From Toxonevra muliebris (Eukaryota; Arthropoda; Insecta; Diptera; Pallopteridae), in assembly GCA_963691655.1 (NCBI GenBank), contig OY829327.1, forward strand, positions 63,314,079 through 63,378,078: DNA of 64,000 nt, read 5' to 3'. Below are positions 28,301-40,300 of the stretch, piece after piece. The stretch's first letter is position 1; each line of letters opens with the position of its first letter. Below the pieces are notes generated by a model, which had not been told where the DNA came from, did no database searches, and worked only from the letters and a program-made list of their open reading frames with translations. The position numbers were made by a program, and so were the translations under genes.

Positions 28301-31300
28301 TTGCGACCAGATGGAATTTTGCAAGCCGAACATCCCCTGGTGAAATTTTAAACATCGAAAAACAATTAATAAGATGCTCGGTTACTATAACAGTATGGCA
28401 TGATAACTATGATTGGAGTTTTTAACTGGTCAAGATATCATTGGAATAATCCGTATCCTAATTATCAAGATCTGTCGAAGTGGCATATTGAATTTCTTAA
28501 CGCTGATTTTTATTCGATGCAAAAATTGTGATATGCTGCAGAATATTTTTCTATGTATGGAATAATGGAAGTTATATACAAATCTTACGATTATGCAAGT
28601 AAAAACAAGTATCCTCCAGTGAGCAAACCAGTGTCTAATGAAGGGATGTTTGATACTCCAAGTCGAAGAAATTGCCATGAAGAAAAACTGAAAATTAAAT
28701 TGCGACCATCTGATGACAAGATCTTCAATATCGATTATACAATTCTCAAATTTACAATGGGATTAGAGAAGATGATGAAATGAAGTGGTGAGGGGAGAAG
28801 TGTGTGATGGTTATTTCAGTAACAAAATCCGTAACAGGGATGAACCACAACCCTACAGCGTCGATAATTACAGAATTGGTAGTGATGATTATATTATCTT
28901 GGAATTGGATGCTGAGTTTCTTAATATTGATGCAATAATGTTGTCAAAAGACACCAGGCAAAAATGAAATATAAGCAATATTTAATATTAGGGATCCCGA
29001 CAAACAAAAGAAAATTAAATTGCAAACACTCGATAGCAAAATCTTCACTATTAATTCATGACAATTGAGTCAAAGCGAAGAACGCGTAAACGCGTGTTAT
29101 GTTGCTTTGACTGAACTCCGTAATACGCGTTCTATGCTTTCTGATCACTCAAAGTTGAGAATTTTTCTACGCTTTCATTTAATCATGGCTCGCAAAACGC
29201 GCAGAAAAGATGAAAATTCTCATCTTTGAACGCGCAGATTACGGAGTTACGGTTTTCGAGTGCTGTTGTATGTTGCATGACCATGCATGAATTTTGTTGC
29301 TTATATGTCGAGTTTGATGATTAAAACGCATGAGAAACTGGTGGGATACACAAACATGAATGCTAGTATGCTTTTCATCCCTCTCAATATAAGGTATTGA
29401 GTGTGAGTGAATCTGAACAATTTTTAAAGATTCTTGAAATGAATTTAAACATAAATCCTGCTTAAGCAATTATGTAGTCAATAGCCCTATTCACAATTTG
29501 GTGCAAATGGTCTTTCATCATTGCATATATATGTTATTGTGATAGCAGAAATATTTTTCATTTGTAGTGATGCAAGACCATTTGCACCAAATTGTGAATA
29601 GGACTAATATATTTGAAAAAGCTGATATCGTCTTGAATTTTTATATCGGATGACCGTGTTCTTTATTGGCGTAGCGTTAAATAGTTTGTCTAGGTGTATT
29701 CTGCTTCTGTTTACTTCACAAATGTCGAAGTCGCTATTTACAAACGGCACAAGGAATAGTCAAATCAAAACTCAATAGAATAAAATTAAACAAATTATAC
29801 GAATTTATTTTAGGAAATATAAAGAAATCATAAAAAAAAAATCCCAAAACAAAGTCACCTGATTCGAAATCCCCAAATTCAAAATCCTCAAACTTATAAT
29901 CTCCACACCCAAGATCCCCATTTTTTCAGTGAAATGCGTTGATGGTTAAAATCTACACAATTTTCAAATTCAAAACAAATTTTATTTATTGAAACATTTA
30001 ACATATGTAAGTAAGTAAAGGAAAATCAATACAAAATTAAAAAAAAAATATGACGATTTAACAAAACATTTCATATATATACATGACTTGCAAAAAAAGC
30101 TGTTGGCTTAAGCAAAACTAAATAACAAGAAAAAACAAGTCAAGTCCTACATAAATATAATTTAAACTTATTATGCGTTACAGATTATTTAAATTATTTG
30201 CGCTCAGTCAAAAGTCGATTGAGGCAGACACCGCTAACTTAAAGTTATTATAGTAAAATAACTAGGATGTGTACGAAATTATTTAACACGAATCCGTCGT
30301 TGGAATCAAATGATTTCAAATAAAAGTTTATACTCATGTTTTATAGTTCACATGAATAACTAAATAATACAACAACACAAAAATGTAAAAAAAAATTTAT
30401 TGAATAAAACTATAGAAAGGTTAATAATTCAATGAAAATAATCAGAAAAAAAATAATATTTAAAATCAGTCGGCTCTATTTTAGTTGTGGCATTATATTG
30501 TATCAAACTGATACATCAACGATTGATTTGGAAAATATGCAATACCACCTCAATACCTATAAACAAATCGAATTTGAAACGTTTTGGAAATATTAAAAAA
30601 AAATATGCGTTGCTTTATCGCATATTTTGCACTTTAATTAGAAAGTGACATAGTATATATATATAGTATATAGGATATACATCGCTTTTTTCATAGATTT
30701 TTTGTGGGTATACCTAAAGTTTAGGAAATAAAATCGGAATAAATTAAGAATAAGCCGTACAAACAACGTACTATTTTTTATTAATTGTACTACTTTAGCA
30801 CAATTTCAACTGCGTTCTACTTTCCCACTAAGCATTTCCAGTTTTCCAGTACATTTTTACAAAGATTTTCTCCATTCAATTTCATTCAGAAATGTAAATG
30901 CAACCTTTTAATATGCATTCTTGCGACTCTAATCCTTTTTTAATAGTGAAAGCTCAGAAAGTGACTCGTATAGCACGTAAACCACGAAAGCTGGGATATG
31001 TCAACTGTTCTCAATAATTTGCAAATAGTTCCACGTCTCAATTTCTGTGTTGCCTAAAAGATTTAATAAACATGGGCAATTAAGAAATTTAATCTAAGAT
31101 ACGAATCTATATTGTGTACTATACAGTATATTATAAAAGTACGTATGAGGTGACAAAAGTAAGTTTCCCAAACTTTAATATTCAAAATGTCCACATTTTA
31201 CTAAAGAAGTTTTAGTAAATTAGTCTTCAATAGCTTCAATAGTGAAAACAAGATTACCACATCGATCTAGACTATAGCCCTATTCACTTTTTAGAGTAAA

Positions 31301-34300
31301 GTGCTTCGTTTTTTTTTTTTTTTTTTAAATAATGGAGTAAAAAAAGTAATGTTTTACCCTAAAACTGAGATAGTACACTCTCTGCGATCAATGTTTCCAA
31401 TCGAATGCCCTGGCAACAAATTTTAGTGTTTTATTTTTAGTTGTCATACAAATCAAGAAATATTTTACTCAAGGGTCAAACCAGAGTAAAAGTGTAAAGT
31501 GTGGGTAAATGCAAATGCCATATATTTTGTTATTGTAGAGTAGTGGTCGGCAAAATTAAAAATGAGATTGTATTGGTGAGCGCAGAGTAATTGCCATACA
31601 CTGTATAAAAATAAACCTAAAAACTGTCATATGACAAATAAAAAACTTAAAAAACTTAAACAAAAGGTATGCTTCCAATGCATTTATTTAAATCTATTCA
31701 TTGCATGCTACCAAATACATTTGAAATCATAAATTTTTGTTGGCGTTAATTTTTAGTCATACATATAATTTCTCACCGTGAACATAAAGAAAAAATCAAC
31801 ACACCCACTGCTCATGTTGCTGTCTGAACAACTAGTGTTGATTCGATACAAGTAAATACAAGTAAAAACTCGATACTTTTCATTCGATTCAAGTACTTTT
31901 TTTACTCGATGCTATACCATAAGTATTTTACTTGGTATCGAAACAAAGGGTCAATATCGGATACTCGATTCTTTTGGGAAATATTTATTTAAAAAACTGA
32001 AATATTGCTTTACAATATTTAAAATTGTGGACGATTTTACAATATTTTGCAGCAATCAATAATATATTGTATCACAATGAGTCGTTCTGCCCTGAATGTT
32101 TTCCTAGACAGCCACTAAAAAAAATTGTAATTTGTCTCTTTAAACGAGTATTCGATACAAGTACATATTCGATACTTTTCCGCGATATTTTCGGAACATC
32201 GATACTTTTATTCGATACAAGCAATGAGAAAAAGTATCGATACAATGTGGGTATCGATTCAACACTATGAACAACGACTAATTGCAAGAGCGTCAGAATG
32301 CGTGTGATGAGCGTACTGCTCGTTTGAGTAAGGAAATGCCGACCACTGTTGTAGAGTAATTTTGTGTTACACTTTTAACCTGTTACTTCGTTAACCAGCA
32401 CTACACTCTAAAGCGTGAACAGGGCTTATGTTTCCACAAACTATTTATTCCAATTTTTCTCAATTTGCTCTTGCATTACTATTTGGTTACGGGTCAGAGC
32501 TTAGTGATAATCATAAGAAAAAGATTTCTTTGTCATTATGAACACATTTCAATATATTTTTAGGTACATTCCCTATTAAGTTTTTCTCTTCAGAAACTGC
32601 TAAGTTTTTTGAGGGAATAAAGACTATATTAGTGTTGGACTTGATTTTAAAGGACACAATTTTGTTTCATGTACAAATATTTTAAAACTTCTTTCCTCTT
32701 TTAGTGGAAAGAAATGGTCTATGAGCATTTCCCTTTTTTTATCATGGCTTCGTCTCTCTGGAAAGTAGCTTTGACCTAAAATCTTTTTAGTTTTAATTTT
32801 TTATCTCTGTAGAATAAAAATCAAAAAACAGTTTTCGTACAAAATTTGACAGTTCTATTGTAAGCTTATAAATTTATACGGTTTGCGAGGCATTTGCGTG
32901 ATTTAATGAATAGCAATAATGTGTGTAGTTATGAAATTTTTCATTGTTTTTGTTTTTATAATAAAATTTCTTTCCATAAAAAATTGTTTTTTTTCTTAAC
33001 ATTTTAAAATTTCAGCAATTTTTCTAGCTGAGAATATTTTTTTATTTAAATTCTTAAACTCACGATTGCCACTCTCAAAAATTTTTGCCTACCAAAAATT
33101 CTAAAAAATGTTACCAAATGTTAACAAATTTTTTTAAATGTATTTTTTATTGAAAAAAAAGCAAAAACAAACTAAATGGAAATAAATTTCAATTTTCAAT
33201 AAATATTTAAGATAACTTAAAAATAAAATTTTAAATTGCTTTGAACATAGATATGCATTAAAGTATTGTATTTAAGTAAATACATTTGTTGCTGACCAAA
33301 CATAGTATGTACTTGTGCAATCAGTCAATTCTTTGGCATTTCAAGTTGAAATATCTCAAAAACATTACGTAAAGGCGAAAAACTGAGTACGCCATCGTGA
33401 TCAGAGAAATGATGTACGAGGTGCCTGACGCCAAATTTGGGCATTTTTTAGACGAGTTTTCGATACAAGTACACACTCGATACTTTTTTCCGATATTTTC
33501 GGTGGCATCGATACTTTTATTCGTTTCAAGAAATGAGTAAAAGTATCGATACTATGAGGGTACCGAATCAACACTAGCTAAATATTTATTTAACTCTTTG
33601 TGTTTGTCCCCAAACGTTATATCCGATTGCATCTTTGCCAAATAGGACTTTATCAAAATCATTTCTTTCCCCAGCTCTTTAAGAGTTTCGTGTAGACTAC
33701 AGTTTTTTTTCCGACAAAGACTTTAAGTCTACGATGTCAAGCCTGAATTGAATTTGGCGCTTATGTGATTGGGAATTTAAAATTTTGGGATTATAAGATT
33801 GAGACTTTTTTTTGTGGGGATTTCGTCGCTCTCTAAAAAAAAATTTTGCTTTTTTACAGAACAAAGAGAACCCCTCATTCACTGATGAATTTGAAAAAAT
33901 GAAAGAGTGGTGTGTTGAAAATAATGAACTAGAATATTTGAGTAAGATGAGTGAAGTTTTTCAACACACCACCACACACACGATGATTCCCACAAACTTC
34001 AATGAATCGGAAATTCAAATCCAAACGTTGGAAGAATATCTATTTGGATCGACAAAAGAGGAGCTTGCATTGTTCGGAATAGCTGAGTCGACGGCAAAGG
34101 AGGATGCTATCGAGTATGTGGCAGATGCCCCGTTGTCTTCGACACAGTTGTCGGAAACAACGGAGGTAACTGCCACAAACTTAAATTGTATTGAAATAGA
34201 AGTCACGGCAAAAACAATAGATGCTGATGACCTAAAAGCAACTCGGAAAGGCGTTAAAATTAATAAAAGCGCTAACCGGAAAGTGCATATGTTTAAAATT

Positions 34301-37300
34301 AGAAAGTCATTTGACCAATTAAAACGAAAAATTGTTTCTAATTTTCCATACGAAGACGCTGAAATAGATATTTCCGAAACTGAACTTAAATATATGCGTG
34401 AGCAATATTTTGAAAACAAAGAAACCACTAAAATCCCCTTTTCTAAATATATGGAAGATTTTGTAAGGGAGAAATATAAGGAATTTAACAATGTTTGTCC
34501 TGTTAATTTTAAAAGCTACAATATTAATAAAACTGAGCCAATTATACGGTTATATGCAAAGTGCATATATCAGAGTTATGGTTGCAGAAAACTGAAATTT
34601 TTTATAAATTTCACAGAGCAGGAACCAAAAATAAGAGTATTTTCTAATAAAAAGGACATAAGGCATCCAATAAACTTAAAAAAAAGGCAACAATTGCGAG
34701 GTGCCCAAAGAATGGTGGCAAAGGAGGAAATTTCGCACCAATTTGCGACTAACTGGAGAGATTTTAAGCTTCGACAACAATGCAGGGAGCTGCGGAAAGT
34801 TGGAAACATCCAAGGAGTGACCACAAAAGAAGTTGCTCGAAAAATAAAATCAGAAGGTATGAGAGCCTTAGATAGGGATAATGACAGATTTATTGATGTC
34901 ATAAAAATGAGGAGAGAAAAAAATTGGAAAAGCTTCATTCAAAGGGTAGCTGAGCCACAAGAAATCTACTTGTGGTCAACAAAACAATTGCAAATAATAC
35001 AAAAAAAAGCCCGCTTAATTTTAAAAAAAAGCCGAAATACCATTTTCATGGACGCCACTGGCGGCATAATAGAAAAATTTGATTTAACTTCAAAAAGAGT
35101 ATTTTTGTATAGCTTGATAGTACATGTTAAAGAACAGCAAACAGAAGCAGGGATTCTTTATCCAATAGCTGAAGCTCTTTTATGCAATCACTTTTCTGAA
35201 GACATTGAACGATTTTTAATGAGTCTTAAAGTGTATTGCATAAGCAATAAAATTCAGTGGCCATTGGCGAAAAGGATATGCTTAGACTGGAGCTATGCAT
35301 GCATAAATGCATGCATACGTGTTTTTAATAAGCATGCGGGTATTCACTCTCTCAAATTGTATTTAAATAGTTGTTATACATTTTGCAAGAGTGTTCAAAC
35401 AAAAACAAAATACAAATTAAAATTTGTGGTTATACAAATTTGTTGCAGTCATTTTATAAAAATTGCATTTAAGGATATAGACGAAAATATTTCTGCAAAT
35501 GATGAACTCAGTGTATTTTTGAAGAAAAATATTGCTAATGCAGTAAATATTTGTTTTTATAACGATTTTTTGTTATGGTTTAGCGCAATGTGCCAAGTTT
35601 TACTTTCACCTTCATTATCGAAGGGGGTGGAACGCGCCCAATTAAGATTAAAAAAATTTATGTATGCAACGGAAGCTAATCCACAAACAGAAAGTGTAAA
35701 ACATATGAAGGATGCGGAAAAACATAAAAACATCGGACGCGGTAGTCCATTTTATACAGAATGTCTCAATATTTTGACAAAAACGAAATTAAATGTTTTG
35801 CAAAATACAACACAAAATTGTTTTTTTAATGAAAATATGGCACACATAATTTTAAATAAATATTGTCCATACATACCGATGTGGACAAACATAATGGGTT
35901 ACCACATTGACCCAACGGAAAAGCATCGAGTATCAAATGGGCCAGTCGAAAGCTATTTTTCCAAACAAAAAGTTATTCTTTTACAAGGGAAAAAGAATGT
36001 AAGACCCTCGGAATATATAAGAATAACACAGAACTATATAAAAGCAAAAACAATAGAATTAGAGGGTCTATATTTGGATGATATAAAAAGTCCTAAACGA
36101 AAACAAAAGAATATTGTTTTAGAGGAAGATGTTTGGGGAAGGGTACCTCAAGCAGAGAAGAAGAAAATAAATAAAAATTATATGCATTCTGAAAAAGTTT
36201 TTAAGGAATTAGATTCTAAATTTTCAATTGTGAAAAAATTTGAATCCGATTATTATTCTATAAATAAATTACCAAGGCAGTTAAGAGACGTACGGTATTT
36301 TATAAGTAACTATAATTATATTTATGAAGAGCTCTATAAAGATGAAATTGATAGATTCCACTCAGTGGATTTAAATGAATTATGTACTTTAGACAGGCCG
36401 GTTGAAATTTTTAACAACTTGATAGAAATATATATACACCTAATAATATTTCGAATTAAAAAAGAAAAAGTTTTCGTCACTACATGTGCTCAGGGTGAAG
36501 GTATATTTTATAACACCGGAAAAAATTCAGAAATGATAAAATATTTGCAAATTTCTAACAACGATATTGTAATAATACCAATAATACATAATGCACATTT
36601 TACAATGGCATATGTAAATTTCAAAAATAAACAATTCACTTACCTTGACCCTCTTGGAGAAGATCGCAAAAAAACAGAAAAATTATTTAAAACTTTTTCT
36701 GAACTGATAACTAACCATGTTGATATTTCTAACTTCGAGAACATAACAATTGAACATGACCTTCAAAAAGACAATCACAATTGTGGCATTTTTATATCCC
36801 AATTTGCGGAGGCTTTGCTAACAGGGAAACCTCTGCTTAATTTAGAAAGTCCCCTAAACTACAGAAAGAAAATGAAAGATATTTTACTTGAACACGCTAC
36901 TATAGACAAAGATACTTGCATGCATTGTGAATGCTCAACGACAACTTCAAACGCAGAGTGCAGTAATTGCTTTAGAAAAGTAGACAATTACTGCTTCAAA
37001 AAATATTACAAAAAAGAAAACGATAAAAAATTTATTTGCCTTCTATGCAAACACCAAAATGTGGAAAATTATTAAAAACTAAGTATAAAGCAATTACTGT
37101 ACTCGTCCTATGAAGTTGTCGTAGCGCATTTACAATGCATGCAGTATCTTTGTTTATACAGTGGATGCTCTCAATTCTAGGTAACTTTCTAAAATCTTAT
37201 GATTTCATTTAAGTTTTCTGAATAGGATTGGAAATAATTTTTTTTCGACTGTTTTTCTTGCTTTTATTGCTAATAAAATGCTGCTGTGAAAAACGTAGAT

Positions 37301-40300
37301 ACATAATGTAAATGTATGTTACATATCTATTTCTGAAATATTTTACGCTTATAATTATTTAAAACGACTATGAAGCTTAGAAAAATAATTAATAAATGCA
37401 ATGGCTATGTAGCATTGTAAAAAAAAAGTACTTTTATTAAAAAAAATTTATTTTAAAAACCGTCCAAAAATTTTAAAAATTCAAGAGCAAACTACTTAAG
37501 AATTCAGAGCGTCCACTGTAGTAATGTGTTCAAGTAAAATAGTTTTCAATATTTTATCCCTGTATTTTAAAGGCCATGCTCAATTATTATATTCGCGAAG
37601 TCAGAAATATCAAAATGGTTAGTTATAAATTTAGAAAAAGTTTTTAATAATTTTTCTGTCTTTTTTTTAAAATTTTTTCCAAGAGGCTCTGGAAAGTGGA
37701 TTGTTTATTTTTAAAATTTGCGTATAACATTTTAAATGCATTATGTGTTTTTGGAATTATTACAATATCGTTGTTAGAAATTTGTCTATTTTAGTTTATT
37801 TTTTCGGTTTTGTAATTTAGTTTCATCCTGAGCACTAAAACTTTCTCTATTTTAATTTAAAATATTATCAGGTGTGTATACATATATAGGATCTGTGCGA
37901 AATGTGACTAAATTTTAACAACTAGCTAAATATTCCAGAACTGCTTTACAGATTTCAAAGCTGTGCGAAATGTTTCCAATATTAAATTGGTGGTAAATGC
38001 TAAATTGATAAATAGCTGTGTTGAAAGTTATCAAAAGAAGAAGAAGAAGAAGACAAGTTTTTTTAAACTCAATATATTTATTTTTTAACATTTTGCCTTT
38101 GGTTGTGAAATAAAACATGGATCAATGCACAAAAATAGTTACATTTTATATTTTCTAACATTTTAATAATTATTCATTCTGCGACCTTATCAATTCATAA
38201 ACTAAATTTCATTTACATCTTTCTTCGAGTTTGTTCTTTTGATCAATTTTCTTTATTGCCTCCATTCTAAAAGCTAGATAATATATTTTCTGGCAACAGC
38301 TGATTAGATTTAGCACGCTCAAAAAATGCTAAATTTTAGAAACATTCAACGTTGCGATATAGCAAAATATTTTAAATACATTATCGACGACATTTTCGAC
38401 ATTTCCAGCAATTTAGCCAATTGCTCAAATTTAGTCATATTTCGCACAGGCCCATAGTTCTATTTAATTATTACAAATTTCATTCGACCTGCCTAATGTA
38501 CATAATTATTTTAAATCAAAAAGTGGAATTGATCAACGTCATCTTTATGGAGCTTTTAAAAATTATGGTTATAATTGCTAATAACATATCGTACGCCCCT
38601 TAATTGCCTATGTAGTTTATCTATTAAATAATAGTTTGGTTAAAACGTGCTCACTATTGAAAATTTGAAATCTAATTTTTTACAACTTTTTCCAGAATCC
38701 ATAAAACTTTTATTTGTTTTCCTTTTCACTACTTGTGATACTCTTTCTCAAACATTTTCAAAAAACTATTTTTTTTGTCACGGACCATTTGAATAGAGTC
38801 CCTCTAATTCTAATGTTTTGATTTTATATAGATTTGTCTAATTCTTATGTATTAAGAGAGTCTTATATTTTTTCTTGTAAAAGAATGCGTTTTTGTATGA
38901 AAAATAAATTTCTACTGACCTATTTGACATTTGATGTTTTTCAGTTAATGCATTGTGGTATTTCTGTCTATATCGGTATTTACGGATATCATTTTTTAAT
39001 ATAATTTGTGACACATTTTCATTAAAAATAACTACTTTTTGTACTTAGCAATATATTTGATTTGGTTTTTCTTAAGATGTTGAGACATTTCATGTAGAAC
39101 GGACCTTCTTTGTTTGTTTTGCATTTTGTATTTGTGAACTAACTTAGGTTGTATACATAAATGGTTTTTAAGGCATCATCCTTCTCAGCTTTGATAACGA
39201 AAAAGACAGTAAACTTTGGTATATTGCGCCAAACCATGAAGTAAAATCTTTATTAAAAAAATATGTTTACTGCAGCTTCAATACTTTCTTTAAAAAAACC
39301 GGAGATCATAATTGATAGAAATATTTATTTTAAGTATCTTTAAATCCTAATTTTTTAAAAATAATTGAGACAGATTTGAAACCACAAATTTCAGTTTGCA
39401 TTTTTATTTTATTTCCAAACTTCTGCAAATTATGAAACAACTATTTAAATATAGTTTGATGGCATGAATTCCTGCATGTTTACATAAAATTAGTATGCAT
39501 GCATAGCTTCTATCTAGTCATATTTTTCAGCCAGCGACCACTGGATTTTATTTCTTAAGCAACACACTTGTGGGCTGCACATAAAAATCTTTCTATATCT
39601 TCTGAAAAGTGTTTGCAGAAAAGAGATTGTGCAATTGGATAATATATATTTCTGCTTCTGTTTGCTTTTCTTTAACATGTTTTATTTTTGTATTAATTGC
39701 AGCTGTTTTGCAGACCACAAGTTTATCTTTTATGGTTTGCTACCCTTTGTATAAAGTTTTCCAATTTTGTGTTTTCCTCATTTTTACTACAACAGCATCT
39801 TTTCATTTTCCCTATCAGCGGCCTCGTACCTTCAGACCTTATTTTTCGAACAACGTTCATTGTCCTTCTTTGGATATTTTCAACATTCCACAGTTCTTTA
39901 CGTTGTTGTCAAAGTTTACATCGCTTCAGTTACAATAGTCGCAAATTACTGCGAAATTTCCCACTTTTTTTTTTTTAATTTATCGAATGCTTCTGTCAAT
40001 TTTATTAGAAAATATTTTTATTTGTGGTTCAATTTTGTGAAATTTAGCACAAATTTAAAAATTTTTCAACCATAACACTGTATGCATTTTGCGAACTGTA
40101 TAAATTTCTTAGTTTTGTTAATGTTGCAGCTTTTAAAATTAAATGGGCAAACATAATTGAATTGTTTATATTTTTCCCTTATAAAATCCTCCTCATTTTT
40201 GGAAAATGGATTTCAGCTTTCAAAATATTGCTCACGCAAATACTTAAATTCAGAAATATTTATTTCAGCACTTTCGTATGGAAAACTTACTGACATTTTT

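Noticed and set aside
29850..33835. Inverted repeat between TAATCTCCACACC-type sequence near 29900 and the region just before the transposase
   Set aside because: The similarity is limited to AT-rich words such as TTATAATC and CCCCA; not convincing by eye.
33812..33898. TTG at 33812 as the start of the transposase
   Set aside because: A TTG start is unlikely in a nuclear insect gene; the open stretch is better explained by an intron end (acceptor at 33859) or 5' UTR before the ATG at 33899.
34015..34938. - strand ORFs opposite the transposase (158 and 120 codons)
   Set aside because: They lie wholly inside the intact + strand gene and have no family resemblance.
39609..40075. Three overlapping + strand ORFs
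   Set aside because: They are the antisense side of the decayed transposase copy, mirroring the antisense frame at 34576-34938 of the intact gene.
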